From: a bacterium
Lineage (GTDB): Bacteria > Desulfobacterota > JAPLJL01
DNA: 64,000 nt
Assembly: GCA_028713675.1 (NCBI GenBank)
Contig: JAQTNV010000012.1
Span: forward strand, 1 to 64,000
Reading direction: 5' to 3'
Shown here: one piece after another, positions 18,853 to 28,265 of the stretch
How positions within the stretch are numbered: position 1 is the first letter of the stretch
How the letters are laid out: each line of letters begins with the position of its first letter
The notes under the pieces: generated by a model
Databases searched by the model: none
Seen by the model: the letters and a program-made list of their open reading frames with translations, nothing else
Told to the model about the DNA's origin: nothing
Translations under genes and position numbers: made by a program

Positions 18853-18893
18853 ACAGCAATAGCAAGTTATTGCACTCCAAAAAAGGACTCCTT

Positions 18894-21074
18894 ATGGCAC
18901 CGCCGATCCCGCCAGAGACGGGACAAGTGAATCGGCAAACCACAAAAAATCTGAACTTTATCTTTCCCTTCACTCGTTTGAATTCCCGATTAAAACGAAT
19001 TTCCTTCAGCGCGATTCTCGCGCTGGGGTTCTGTTTCTTCCCGTTCCATCCATTCGCTCCCGTCCTTTTCGCCGAGCCGGAAAAAGCCGCCTCCTCCGAC
19101 GAGCAGCTCCTGGGGGTGGAGGAGGAGATGAAAACCGACGAGATGGGGGAGAAAACCCAGAAAAAATTCGAGGAGATGTTTCTCGCACCCGAGGAGTTCG
19201 CGGAGTCCGGCTCCAAGCACGCCCGGAAATTGAGTGAATCCCCCTCGGCGGTCACGGTCCTCAACAAAGATGACATCAAAGCCTACGCGGTTTCCACCCT
19301 GGAGGAGTTCCTCCGAATCGTCCCGGGGGTCCAGGTCAAGGGCCTCTCTCCCGCCAACAAAACCCTGGGCATCCGCGGTTTTACGACCGTCGGGGGCAAC
19401 AAGGTCCTGGTCCTGATCGACGGGCAGGAAATCAACAGCAACTTCTTCGGTGGGGTGTTCTGGCGCCTCCTGCCCATTTCCCTGGATGACATCGAGCGGA
19501 TCGAGGTAATCCGGGGTCCGGCCTCCAACCTTTACGGGGCCAACGCCTTCGCGGGGGTGATCAATATCGTCACCGAAAACCCTCAGGGTTTAAAAACCGC
19601 CACCCTGATTTCCGAAGTGGGCGCCTACGATAACGGCCTGGGCACCATGTTTTTCAAGGGCAAGCTCGCCCGGCAATATTCTCCTTTCTCGATCCTGGCC
19701 TCCGCTGATTTTAACCAGTTCCAGAGCACGCTGGACCCGGACCAAACCAACGCGCAGGTTTTCCGGGCCCGGGTGAAAGCCCTTTACGAACCCGCGGCGG
19801 ACGCCCGGATCCAATTGGACCTGGCCTACCTTCTGACCAAGTGGGATTACTACAGTCAATTCATGTACCTGAATTTCAAGCTCAAGCCGACCTTTTATCT
19901 CAATACCGTCTCCACCTACAAAAACCTCAAGTTCCAGGCTAATTACCGGCGTCTCTACCTAGACGCCGATGTCGTCGCCCCCACCTTCCTGATCCAATAT
20001 TTTATCCCCCAATTTAATTCCTACATGGACAACCTGGAAGGCCGGCTGGAATACACGCAAAAACTGCCCGGACGGAACCGTCTGACCCTGGGGACGGGTT
20101 ACCTGATGAATATCTTTTACTCCAACATCCTGGCGAAAACCTACAACGACGAAAAGCGTTTCGAGGGTTTTTTCCAGGACGAATGGAACATTCAAAAGAA
20201 CCTTTTTTTCACCGCGGGACTCCGCTACGACTACAACTCCGTCACCAACCAGTCCTTCTCCCCGCGAGCCAGTCTCGTCTATTTCTTCCGCCCCGAGCAC
20301 AACCTCCGCTTCTCCTACGGCCAGGCCTTCCGGAAACCCAGCTTTTTCGAATACGGGATGCGGCTGAAATCCTTCCAGGAAATCGGGCGATATATAGATA
20401 TTTTCAACAAGATCCTTTATTCCCCCGGGCTGAAAAACGAAAAGATCAGCACCTATGAAATCGGCTACCAGGGACATTTTTTCCGCCGTTTGGAAGCCTC
20501 CCTGACCGGATTCTACAGCCAGTACCGCGACGCCATCGTGATCACCAAAACCTTCGGCTTCACCAACGACCCCGAATATGCCGATTATTACGGAGGGGAG
20601 TTGTCCCTGAAGTTTTATCTTCTCTCCAACCTGGACGGGTTCTTCAATTATTCCCTCGATAAAGTCTTCAAGCGCACCAAGCAAAAAACCTATCTGCCGC
20701 TGGAGGATTTCGCGCCCAAGCACGTTTTCAATTTCGGGTTCCGGTTGAAACCCCTGCCCCGCCTCCTCCTGAGCCTCAGCGGTAATTACGTCAGCCAAAA
20801 CCAGGATTTCATCATCGACCCCGATAAAAGCGTGCTCATCCCGGTGAATGCCCCTCCCCAGAAGCTGGGGCCCTATTTCCTGCTCAATTGCCGGGTAGGT
20901 TACCAGCTCTGGAAAGATCGCTTGGAAGTTGGGGTCAAGGCCTTCAACCTCTTAAACGATAACGGCCGCCAGATGCCAAGCGAAGTCTGGCACCGGGCGG
21001 ATGGTCAGACGGAAAACATCGGCGGAGAGCCGGTTGGGCGGACGATCACGGGCTTCGTGGAAGCATCTTTTTAA
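18894..21074 (+). CDS. TonB-dependent outer-membrane receptor
   Basis: This is a receptor of about 726 residues. After an unusual 28-residue leader comes a signal peptide (RLKRISFSAILALGFCFFPF), then an acidic linker, the plug domain (LSESPSAVTVLNKDDI through RIEVIRGPASNLYGANAFAG) and a 22-strand-type barrel ending in phenylalanine (TGFVEASF). It should import a ligand across the outer membrane using TonB energy. I chose the ATG at 18894 because AAAAGG lies upstream; a TTG at 18978 would start just before the signal peptide but has no ribosome binding site. The leader is encoded by repeat-like DNA. The next gene is a substrate-binding protein. The ligand is unknown. Confidence 0.88.
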   Translation: MAPPIPPETGQVNRQTTKNLNFIFPFTRLNSRLKRISFSAILALGFCFFPFHPFAPVLFAEPEKAASSDEQLLGVEEEMKTDEMGEKTQKKFEEMFLAPEEFAESGSKHARKLSESPSAVTVLNKDDIKAYAVSTLEEFLRIVPGVQVKGLSPANKTLGIRGFTTVGGNKVLVLIDGQEINSNFFGGVFWRLLPISLDDIERIEVIRGPASNLYGANAFAGVINIVTENPQGLKTATLISEVGAYDNGLGTMFFKGKLARQYSPFSILASADFNQFQSTLDPDQTNAQVFRARVKALYEPAADARIQLDLAYLLTKWDYYSQFMYLNFKLKPTFYLNTVSTYKNLKFQANYRRLYLDADVVAPTFLIQYFIPQFNSYMDNLEGRLEYTQKLPGRNRLTLGTGYLMNIFYSNILAKTYNDEKRFEGFFQDEWNIQKNLFFTAGLRYDYNSVTNQSFSPRASLVYFFRPEHNLRFSYGQAFRKPSFFEYGMRLKSFQEIGRYIDIFNKILYSPGLKNEKISTYEIGYQGHFFRRLEASLTGFYSQYRDAIVITKTFGFTNDPEYADYYGGELSLKFYLLSNLDGFFNYSLDKVFKRTKQKTYLPLEDFAPKHVFNFGFRLKPLPRLLLSLSGNYVSQNQDFIIDPDKSVLIPVNAPPQKLGPYFLLNCRVGYQLWKDRLEVGVKAFNLLNDNGRQMPSEVWHRADGQTENIGGEPVGRTITGFVEASF

Positions 21075-22091
21075 ATGATGATTGTGAGAAAAAATCCCAA
21101 GATCGTCATTCCCGTCCCGCCAGAGGCGGGAGGAATCCAGGTCAATAAGAGCGGAAGCAAACGGACAAATAATCCGTCCGCATCCGTCCGTATCCGTCTT
21201 CATCTTGTCTTCCTTGGCCTGGCCCTGGTTCTTTTGACTTCGACCACCCTCCGGGCTTCCGAGGTTTTTATTCTGCAAAGTTCCAATCTGGAGGTTTACA
21301 GCGAAGTGGTCGCCGGGGTTCAGGAAGTATATCCGCAGGCCAAGGTTGCCTGCCTGCCGGGCGACCCGGCCAAGAACGACGCCCTGATCGAGCAGCTCCG
21401 GCACTTCCAGCCCTCGGCGATTCTCGCCATCGGGGCCCCCGCCGCCTCCACGCTCCGGGAAAAAATAAAGGACATCCCGATTGTCTACTGCATGATCTCG
21501 GATCCCGGCCGTTACGATCTTTCGGGAAACAATATCAGCGGCGTGTCCCTCAAGATCCGGACCCAGGAACAGCTCCAGCTTTTTAAGAAAGCCCTTCCCG
21601 CCATCCGCCGAATCGGTGTCCTCTGCGATCCAGGAGTCAGCGGGCAGACCATCGCCGAGGCCCGTACCGCCGCCAAGGACCTGAACCTCCTCCTGATCGA
21701 AAAGACCGTGACCCGGCAGACGGAGATCGCCGACTCCCTGAACGAGATCATCTGGGGGGTGGACGCCCTCTGGATGATCCCCGACCCGACGGTGGTCAGC
21801 AAGGAATCCTTTCAGTATCTCCTGGAAGCCTCCATCTCCCGCCGGCTCCCGCTTTTCACCTTCTCGGATGTCTTCGTCAAACGGGGCGCCCTCCTGGCCC
21901 TGGCCCCGGACTACCCCTCGATCGGCCGGCAGGCGGGACAACTCATCCAAAAGATCCTGCAGGGGCAGTCTCCCGGGGGTATTCCCCTCGTTTACGCCCA
22001 GGGGTCCCTGGTGATCAACCGCCACACCGCCCAGACCCTGAATATCCCCCTGGCCTCGGACCTCTTCAAGACCGCCGCGAAGGTCTACTAA
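21075..22091 (+). CDS. ABC-type substrate-binding protein (ABC_sub_bind family)
   Basis: This 338-residue exported protein has two alpha/beta lobes of the TrpX/ABC_sub_bind type (SEVFILQSSNLEVYSEVVAGVQ; AILAIGAPAASTLREKI; RIGVLCDPGVSGQ; DALWMIPDPTVVS; AGQLIQKILQGQSPGGIPLV). The hydrophobic signal segment lies at about 42-61, unusually far in, because the first 40 residues are encoded by a GTCATTCC-type repeat element. No ABC permease or ATPase is next to it. It follows the TonB receptor directly, a pairing that suggests a shared ligand or sensing role. The ligand is unknown. Confidence 0.8.
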   Translation: MMIVRKNPKIVIPVPPEAGGIQVNKSGSKRTNNPSASVRIRLHLVFLGLALVLLTSTTLRASEVFILQSSNLEVYSEVVAGVQEVYPQAKVACLPGDPAKNDALIEQLRHFQPSAILAIGAPAASTLREKIKDIPIVYCMISDPGRYDLSGNNISGVSLKIRTQEQLQLFKKALPAIRRIGVLCDPGVSGQTIAEARTAAKDLNLLLIEKTVTRQTEIADSLNEIIWGVDALWMIPDPTVVSKESFQYLLEASISRRLPLFTFSDVFVKRGALLALAPDYPSIGRQAGQLIQKILQGQSPGGIPLVYAQGSLVINRHTAQTLNIPLASDLFKTAAKVY

Positions 22092-22363
22092 CATAAGGGC
22101 ATAGCGCAGAGGGCAAAGGGCATAGAGTTAGAATCGTTAAGTTCATTTTTTCGTACCACCAAACTACCAAAATACCTAGCAACCTGTTTTTTCTGCTGCT
22201 TACTTCATACCCTCCGGGTCGTAGACCCTACCCTCCTTCCGGGCTGGAGGCCCCTACGGGCCGGAAGCCGGCCGGTAAGCCCTATGGGCTGGAAGCGGGG
22301 TCGGAGAACTCACCCCCCTTTTCACAAAGGGGGGCTGGGGGGATTAACAAAAGCCAATGATAA
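22092..22363. repeat. GC-rich palindromic repeats between the binding protein gene and uvrC
   Basis: The region holds GCATAGCGCAGAGGGCAAAG-type words, then stacked GC-rich palindromes built from CCGGGC/GCCCGG words around 22205-22290, then a CCCCCCTTTTCACAAAGGGG inverted element. It separates convergent transcripts but has no clear T-run terminator. Confidence 0.55.
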
Positions 22364-24247
22364 TTAAGCTTTTCGGATCTGCTGATAAATCTTATCGGCT
22401 TGTTTGGGACTCAGACCGGAAACCTGTGACAACTCTTCTACTGTAGCTTCCCTGATCTTCTCCCAGCTCCCGAAATGCCGGAGCAAAGCCTGGCGGCGGG
22501 CCGGGCCGACCCCGGGAAGGCGGTCGAGTTCGGTATCAAAAATCTTTTTCCGGCTCTTCTTCTGGAAGGTGATGGCAAAGCGGTGGACCTCGTCCCGGAT
22601 CCGGTCCAGGAACCGGAGGGCGGGATTATGGGCTTTCAGCCGGAGGGGGTTTTTCCTCCCGGGCAGGTAGACCCCCTCTTCCTTATTATTATATGTCCGG
22701 CCCTTGGCCAGGGCCGCGAGGGGGGGCGGAGCGACCCCGAGGTCAGCCAGGGCGTGCTGGGCCGCCTGGAGCTGACCCCTGCCCCCGTCAATCAGGACCA
22801 GGTCGGGGAAATCGCTTCCTTCCTCTTTCAGGCGCCTGAACCTGCGGGTGACCACTTCGTAAAGCATGGCCAGGTCATCCTGCCCGGAGGCCTCTTTGAT
22901 CCGGAAGCGGCGGTAGTTGTCTTTGTCCGGCTCCCCGTCCCGGAAAGCCACCATCGCCCCCACCGCGTTGGTGCCGGAAAGATGCGAGAGGTCGAAGGCC
23001 TCGATCCGGCGGGGCAGGCACGGAAGATGGAGCGCGTCCTGGACGGCCTTGAGGGGTTTCCCGCTTCCCTGGGAGAGAATGCTCAGGGAAAAGGCCCGGG
23101 CGTTTTCCCGGGCCAGGTGAAGAAGTGATTTTTTGGGCGGACGGCTGACCACCGCGATCCTGACCCGGCCCCCGGCTTTTTCGGAAAGATACCCCTCCAG
23201 CATGGCCCGATCTTCGGGTTCGATCATCAGGATGATTTCCGGGGGAATTTCCCGGGGCGGATGATAATACTGGGAGAGAAACGAACCGAGGAGCTCCGCG
23301 TCCCCGATTTTCACCCCCTTGAAGGAATAGGGCTCGGACTTGCCGAGCTTCCCTCCCCGAACCGAGAAAACCACTATCACCGCGAGGTTGCCTTCCCGGT
23401 GGAAGCCGATCACGTCCCGGTCCGCGAGGTGAGGGGAAGAGAGCCGCTGGCGGATCAGGATCTTTTCCAGGGCCTGGATCCGGTCGCGCAGGATCGCGGC
23501 CTTCTCATAGTTCAGCCCCTGCGACGCCTCCTGCATTTCCCGCGTTAACTTGTTGACCAGTTCCTCCCCTTTCCCGGAGAGGATGACCTTCACCTCGCGG
23601 ATGATCCGGGCATACTCTTCCTCTTCGACCTTTCCCGCGCAGGGGCCGAGGCAGAGCCCGATCTCATAATTGAGGCAGGGGCGCGCGCGGTTCCGGAACT
23701 GGCTGGTCTTACAGGTCCGGAATGGAAAGATTTTCCGGATGAGCTTCAGCGCCTGCCGGGCGGAATCGGCGGAGGGGTAGGGGCCGAAAATCAGGCTCCC
23801 CTTCTCCGGCGCCGTCCGGGACCGGCCCACGTAAAAGCGGGGGAATTTCTCCCCGGCGGTGAGAACCAGGCTGACGAAGGATTTATCGTCGCGGAGCCGG
23901 ATGTTGTAATGAGGCCGGAATTTCTTGATCAGGTTGTCTTCCAGGATCAGGGCTTCGGTTTCGTTGGCGGTGACAACCCACTCGACCGCCCGGATCTTGG
24001 GGGTGAGATACCGCACTGAGGGACGAGAGTCTTCTCCGGTGAAGTAATTCCTGACCCGGTTTTTCAGGTCCTTGGCCTTGCCGACGTAGAGGACTTTGCC
24101 CTTTCCGTCGCGGAAGAGGTAAACCCCCGTCTGTTCCGGCACCCGTTCCAGGGAGACCTGCGGCTTATCCTGGGTCAGATCGAGAGACTTGCCCCGATCT
24201 ATAGAGAGGGACTTGCCCGTTTCCGTTTTTGTATCCAGTTCTTCCAT
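22364..24247 (-). CDS. uvrC: Excinuclease ABC subunit C
   Basis: UvrC cuts DNA on both sides of a lesion in nucleotide excision repair with UvrA and UvrB. The 627-residue protein has the GIY-YIG nuclease (GVYLFRDGKGKVLYVGKAKD, 41-60), four cysteines C179, C191, C199 and C203 with the spacing of the E. coli iron-sulfur site, the UVR motif (EMQEASQGLNYEKAAILRDRI), the RNase H-like nuclease (FDLSHLSGTNAVGAMV) and C-terminal helix-hairpin-helix motifs (LPGVGPARRQALLRHFG). The first 30 residues are an extra leader with an internal GKSLSIDR/GKSLDLTQ duplication and no ribosome binding site, so translation may start slightly downstream. Confidence 0.95.
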   Translation of the reverse strand: MEELDTKTETGKSLSIDRGKSLDLTQDKPQVSLERVPEQTGVYLFRDGKGKVLYVGKAKDLKNRVRNYFTGEDSRPSVRYLTPKIRAVEWVVTANETEALILEDNLIKKFRPHYNIRLRDDKSFVSLVLTAGEKFPRFYVGRSRTAPEKGSLIFGPYPSADSARQALKLIRKIFPFRTCKTSQFRNRARPCLNYEIGLCLGPCAGKVEEEEYARIIREVKVILSGKGEELVNKLTREMQEASQGLNYEKAAILRDRIQALEKILIRQRLSSPHLADRDVIGFHREGNLAVIVVFSVRGGKLGKSEPYSFKGVKIGDAELLGSFLSQYYHPPREIPPEIILMIEPEDRAMLEGYLSEKAGGRVRIAVVSRPPKKSLLHLARENARAFSLSILSQGSGKPLKAVQDALHLPCLPRRIEAFDLSHLSGTNAVGAMVAFRDGEPDKDNYRRFRIKEASGQDDLAMLYEVVTRRFRRLKEEGSDFPDLVLIDGGRGQLQAAQHALADLGVAPPPLAALAKGRTYNNKEEGVYLPGRKNPLRLKAHNPALRFLDRIRDEVHRFAITFQKKSRKKIFDTELDRLPGVGPARRQALLRHFGSWEKIREATVEELSQVSGLSPKQADKIYQQIRKA

Positions 24248-24617
24248 GCTATTTGATTATATGACAATCACATTTTAAATATTATTTCGTAATCTGACGA
24301 ATATCTATTTCCCCTCCCTTGGCGCGCCCCGTCAATAGCGGGGAGGGGCTGCCTCACGTCATTTCGGTCCTTCGCCTGGGCTCAGGATAAACTCAAGCCG
24401 AAATCCGGTCATTTTACTTTTTTCCCCTCCCTGTCGAGGGAGGGGCCGAGGGAGAGTTTCTCTCAGAAAATCCTTTAAAAGAATAATAAAAAAGAAAGAA
24501 ACTGGATTCCGGATCAGGTCCGGAATGACGATTTGATGTAGGGGCGGGGTTAATCCCCGCCCGAAAAATCTCGGGAGGGCATAAAGCCCTCCCCTACGTT
24601 TAATAAATAATCAGATA
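24248..24617. repeat. Intergenic repeat cluster upstream of uvrC
   Basis: No gene is visible. In order there are a CCCCTCCCTTGGCG...GCGGGGAGGGG element (about 24311-24349, related to one at 51807-51849), a CGGTCCTTCGCCTGGGCTCAGG element, a CCCCTCCCTGTCGAGGGAGG palindrome, a TGGATTCCGG...CCGGAATGAC element (24501-24530) and a GTAGGGGCGGGGTTAATCCC...CCCTCCCCTACG element (24539-24598). On the minus strand TATAAT stands just before the uvrC start, without a good -35. Confidence 0.6.
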
Positions 24618-25061
24618 TTAGTAATGCAGACGGGAAACGATCATGTAAATCATCCCGATGGCGATCAGAATAAGAACAATCTTAAACCAGGAGGAAAAGG
24701 CCTTCGGGGCCATGGGCTCATTCGGCAGCTCTCCCGGGTTGATCGCCGCGGACGGCTCGGGAAAAGACCCGATTTCCGAAGATGATGAGGGCTCGATCGG
24801 CCCGGATTTATCATTGGCCTTCATCTTCATCAATTTTTCGTACATTTCTTTCACGTGGGGGGGCAATTCATCCAGGGAATATTGCTTGCCATTGTAGGTG
24901 ATCTTGGGCGGGTCGACATTCACCTTGATGCCCGATTCGGCTTGGGCTTTACGGAAGGCATCTTGCGCTTCGGGAGGCGCGTCTTCGATCTTATCGTATT
25001 CCTTGCCCTGGTACTTAAACTTGCGTTTTACATCGAATTTTACATTAAAATTTATCCCCAT
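24618..25061 (-). CDS. Tail-anchored protein with an internal repeat, function unknown
   Basis: The 147-residue protein has two copies of a short motif: KYQGKEYDKIEDAPPEAQDA (16-35) and TYNGKQYSLDELPPHVKEMY (54-73), roughly Y-x-G-K-x-Y-x6-PP. A proline- and serine-rich linker (about 84-118) leads to a single C-terminal membrane helix (WFKIVLILIAIGMIYMIVSRL). There is no signal peptide, so it is probably anchored by its tail with the repeats in the cytoplasm. The CGGAGGCGGAAATG context gives a good start. It lies in a patch of lower GC content beside the TPR gene, with which it may form an operon. I do not recognise the family. Confidence 0.7.
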   Translation of the reverse strand: MGINFNVKFDVKRKFKYQGKEYDKIEDAPPEAQDAFRKAQAESGIKVNVDPPKITYNGKQYSLDELPPHVKEMYEKLMKMKANDKSGPIEPSSSSEIGSFPEPSAAINPGELPNEPMAPKAFSSWFKIVLILIAIGMIYMIVSRLHY

Positions 25062-25102
25062 TTCCGCCTCCTGCCGATCGTCCTCAATGTGCTTTTAATT
25101 AT

Positions 25103-26203
25103 CTATTGAACAATTCTTTTGAACTCTGGATCATTCCAAAGCGATCTATAATTCTCATCCCTTTGAACTTCTTCTTTTAATTTGGCATTCATATTCACAG
25201 CTCTAGTTAAATATTTCAAAGCATCTTTTTTATTACCTTTTAATGTGTAGATACCCCCCACCCCATACCAAGCCCTACTGTTTTGCGGATCCAATTGAAT
25301 CATCATTTTCATATCATTAATTGCCCGATCATAATCACCATTATAAAAATATGCTAAAGATCGGAACTGATAAGTATCAGGACTATACGAAAATAACTGT
25401 ATTGCCTTCGTAAAATCCTCAATGGCTTTATCATAATATTTTAAATAGTAAAAAGCTTTGCCACGCAAAAAATAGGCATCTCCTTGATCTGGAAATAGTT
25501 CGACAGCTTTATTTCCTTCCTTTAGCGAATTAATATAGTCTCCTTTTCTATTTAAAGCATATGCTTTTGCTTCATATCCAAATATTTTATTTGGCTCCAA
25601 ATTAATAATGAAATCAAAATTTTCTATAGCTCGATCATATTCTTTTAATTCTAAAAATAGATCACCTCTTATTTGATAATTAGATGGGTTCTTTGGTTCT
25701 AATTTAACAGCATGATTTAAATCTATTAAAGCTAATTCATAATTATCGGTTTTTTTATAACTATTCGCCCTCCATAAAAAAGCTTGAATATAATTCGGTT
25801 TTAATTGAATAGCATGACTAAAATCAGTTATTGCTTGATAATAATTTTCTGGAATATAACTCACACCCCGATCTAAAAATAATTCTGCATCATTTGGTCT
25901 CTTTTTAATGAGATCATTAAGCTCAGCAAGATGTTCACGGGATGATTTATTTAATTCATTTGCTTCTGAGATTTCCTTATCTTTGTTTTTCTCTTTATAT
26001 AATTTATCTCTATTCAACCTATCATCCATTAACTGAATAAACTGATCGTCACTTATTTTTTCTTCTTTATTAATAGACTTTCTCTTGGTGGGGTAATTAT
26101 GTAAAAGTATAAATAAAAAGCAAATAAATAGAATAACTAAGATAATTAATACTGATTTATCTAATTTCTTTGGTTTATTTTGTTGGTGATAATTGTCTTC
26201 CAT
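25103..26203 (-). CDS. Membrane-anchored TPR protein
   Basis: This 366-residue protein has one N-terminal membrane helix (SVLIILVILFICFLFILLHN, about 17-36), a charged linker, and about seven tetratricopeptide repeats of the A-I-x-D-F-x-x-A-I-x-L type from about residue 100 to the end (for example YYQAITDFSHAIQLKPN, YDKAIEDFTKAIQLF). TPR domains mediate protein-protein contact, so it is probably a scaffold. The coding DNA is strikingly AT-rich with many AAA, AAT and TTA codons, unlike its neighbours, which suggests recent acquisition. No partner can be named. Confidence 0.85.
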   Translation of the reverse strand: MEDNYHQQNKPKKLDKSVLIILVILFICFLFILLHNYPTKRKSINKEEKISDDQFIQLMDDRLNRDKLYKEKNKDKEISEANELNKSSREHLAELNDLIKKRPNDAELFLDRGVSYIPENYYQAITDFSHAIQLKPNYIQAFLWRANSYKKTDNYELALIDLNHAVKLEPKNPSNYQIRGDLFLELKEYDRAIENFDFIINLEPNKIFGYEAKAYALNRKGDYINSLKEGNKAVELFPDQGDAYFLRGKAFYYLKYYDKAIEDFTKAIQLFSYSPDTYQFRSLAYFYNGDYDRAINDMKMMIQLDPQNSRAWYGVGGIYTLKGNKKDALKYLTRAVNMNAKLKEEVQRDENYRSLWNDPEFKRIVQ

Positions 26204-26246
26204 AATGTCAGGACTTGTTTGATTTGTTTACATTCCAAAGAACCTT

Positions 26247-26813
26247 TTACTTTCTCCGTTTAACCGAATACTTAGCTGACTTTTCCCGCGCTGTAAATCC
26301 GATCCGGCGGCGCCGGCGCACAGGCGGCGGGGTCATCAGTTGCCGGATGGCTTCAAACACGACGGCAAACTGGCGGTCGTATTTCCCTTCAAGCTCATCC
26401 AACTTCCTGGCAAGTTCGGCATGGGAGGCCAGGATCCGACGTAACTTAATGAACGCTCGAACCACATGGACGCTGACTTCAACGGCCTTTTCGCTATTAA
26501 GAACATTGGCCGCCATGATTGCCCCATGTTCAGTGAAAGCATAGGGTAAATATTTTATGTTATGGCCGGGTTTCAAGATCACAGATTGTGATCTTGAACG
26601 CCGAATGGATTTGGCTTCTTCTCGGGAAAGCTGAAACATGAAATCTTTGGGAAATTTATTAAGGTTGCGCTTAACCGCCTGATTCAAAACCCTGGTTTCT
26701 ACCCCATAAAGAAAGGCCAAATCTGAATCCAGCATTACCTTCTGGCTCCGGATTAAAAGGATCTTGTTCTCGATAATTTCCGTGGGGACAAGATGGGTGT
26801 TTTTCTTGGGCAT
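26247..26813 (-). CDS. ORF6N domain DNA-binding protein
   Basis: The 188-residue protein begins with an ORF6N domain (about 10-110; IENKILLIRSQKVMLDSDLAFLYGVETRVLNQAVKRN and the following FPKDFMFQLSREEA), a DNA-binding module common in phages and mobile islands. A coiled-coil segment (ELARKLDELEGKYDRQFAVV) and a basic tail (PVRRRRRIGF) follow. No phage genes are adjacent, so it is probably an island remnant or a free-standing regulator. It borders the AT-rich TPR gene. Confidence 0.85.
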   Translation of the reverse strand: MPKKNTHLVPTEIIENKILLIRSQKVMLDSDLAFLYGVETRVLNQAVKRNLNKFPKDFMFQLSREEAKSIRRSRSQSVILKPGHNIKYLPYAFTEHGAIMAANVLNSEKAVEVSVHVVRAFIKLRRILASHAELARKLDELEGKYDRQFAVVFEAIRQLMTPPPVRRRRRIGFTAREKSAKYSVKRRK

Positions 26814-27248
26814 TTTAGAGTTGGTTCATTAAGTATCTTATATGGACCGCATCGGCTTGCCGATGCACTGCATTAGCAAGCTAATGCACTCCATAGAAAA
26901 ACAAGATTTAAAGCCCTTTATAATGCTTATTTATAACCCTTTCTATTATTATGCCGACAAAAAGTCAAATTAGAAAAAGCTGATCATGGGTTAATTCGGA
27001 AAAATCCGTTTCTAGTTTCGAGTTTAGAGTTTCTAGTTAATTTCATAAACTTTGAATAACCAGAGACCAGAGACTAGAAACCCGAAACCGCTTTATGCTA
27101 TTGGCGGGGTTAGACTATGCGGGTTGAATTCAGTAGGATATTCAACAGTATAAATCATCAAAAGGCTTCATCGAAAAATTTATTAATTATAAATAGAGAT
27201 TCTTCGTCCCGCCGGAGGCGGGACTCAGAATGACAAGCAATACGTAAA
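26814..27248. repeat. Intergenic region with a double palindrome and word repeats
   Basis: No gene is visible. Two palindromes of one family stand side by side: GCATCGGCTTGCCGATGC (26849-26866) and GCATTAGCAAGCTAATGC (26870-26887), followed by ACTCCAT. Next come TTTCGAGTTTAGAGTTTCTA-type words near 27013 and their inverted form near 27065-27090. A GATTCTTCGTCCCGCC...CTCAGAATGAC element lies at 27198-27234, just before the phosphotransferase gene, and resembles one near 55197-55251. Confidence 0.65.
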
Positions 27249-28265
27249 ATGGAATTAAAGAAAAACCTCCAGGAATTTTTCCGGAAGAACCTCAGAGATC
27301 CGGGTCTTACGCTCAGCGAGCTCGTCCGGTATACCGAGGGCTGGTCGTGCGAGACATTCCGGGTAGGCCTCACCCTTCCGGACGGCCCCCGCGAATTCAT
27401 CATCCGGAAGCAACCCCTCGTCGGGTTGATCAGCAATTACAACATGGAAAAGGAATACCGCGTCTTGAAAGCCCTCATGTCCACCGACATGAAAAGCCCG
27501 AAGGTCTTCTGGTTCGAGCCCGACCCGGCCGTAATGGGGTGTCCCTTCTATGTGATGGAGCTGGTCCCGGGAGAGGTGCCCGTCCCGCCGATGAAGGACG
27601 AAAAGCAGGTCCTCTTCCCCGACGAAAAAAGCCGCCGGGCCCTGGCCGGGGATTTCGTGGACATCCTCGTCCGGCTTCACCGGGCGGACTGGCGCGCCCT
27701 GGGTCTCGATTTCCTGGGCGATCCCGGGCCCGGAAAGGGCGCGGCCCGGGCGCAGGTCAAATACTGGGAGGACAATATCCGCCACGACCAGCTCGAGCCC
27801 TACCCGGTTGTGACCCAGGCGGTCCTCTGGCTCCGGGATCATCTTCCGGAAGCGGAAAAAACCTGCATCATCCACGGGGATTACCGGACCGGGAATTACA
27901 TCACCCGCGACGGCCGGATCCAGGCCATCCTTGACTGGGAATTCGTGCATCTCGGCGACCCGATGGAGGAGCTGGCTTACACGATGGATGTGGGCTGGAG
28001 ATCAGGCCCGCCGGATTTCCTGATCAGCCACCTGATGACCGAATCCGAGTTTCTGAAACTCTACCAGGAGAAAAGCGGCCTCATGATCAATAAGGAAGCG
28101 CTCGAGTTTTACCGCGTCCTGAGCGCCTTGAAGATGGTTGGCATGGGGGTGGGCGCGACCAAGGCTTTTTCGGGAGGAAACGCCCGGGATCTCCGGATCG
28201 CGGTTTTCCACTACCGGACCTATCCGTTTTTATATGTGCTGGCAAAAACGTTAGGAGTTGTATAA
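27249..28265 (+). CDS. APH-family phosphotransferase
   Basis: This 338-residue protein has the aminoglycoside-phosphotransferase/choline-kinase fold. The catalytic loop is IIHGDYRTGNYI (family HGDxxxxN) and the metal site is ILDWEFVHLGDP. The N-terminal lobe carries FIIRKQPL with the ATP-binding lysine. Members of this branch resemble the kinase domain of ACAD10 and phosphorylate hydroxyacyl or other small substrates rather than antibiotics. It is followed in the same direction by a helical protein and an AttH/CrtC-like protein. A repeat element ends just before the start codon, and there is no good ribosome binding site. Confidence 0.82.
   Translation: MELKKNLQEFFRKNLRDPGLTLSELVRYTEGWSCETFRVGLTLPDGPREFIIRKQPLVGLISNYNMEKEYRVLKALMSTDMKSPKVFWFEPDPAVMGCPFYVMELVPGEVPVPPMKDEKQVLFPDEKSRRALAGDFVDILVRLHRADWRALGLDFLGDPGPGKGAARAQVKYWEDNIRHDQLEPYPVVTQAVLWLRDHLPEAEKTCIIHGDYRTGNYITRDGRIQAILDWEFVHLGDPMEELAYTMDVGWRSGPPDFLISHLMTESEFLKLYQEKSGLMINKEALEFYRVLSALKMVGMGVGATKAFSGGNARDLRIAVFHYRTYPFLYVLAKTLGVV

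Noticed and set aside
18713-18893. Possible cobalamin riboswitch before the TonB receptor
   Set aside because: No B12-box or conserved core could be found; the region is made of repeats.
26849-26887. CRISPR-like doublet
   Set aside because: The two units are self-complementary palindromes with different arms and no spacers; there are no cas genes.
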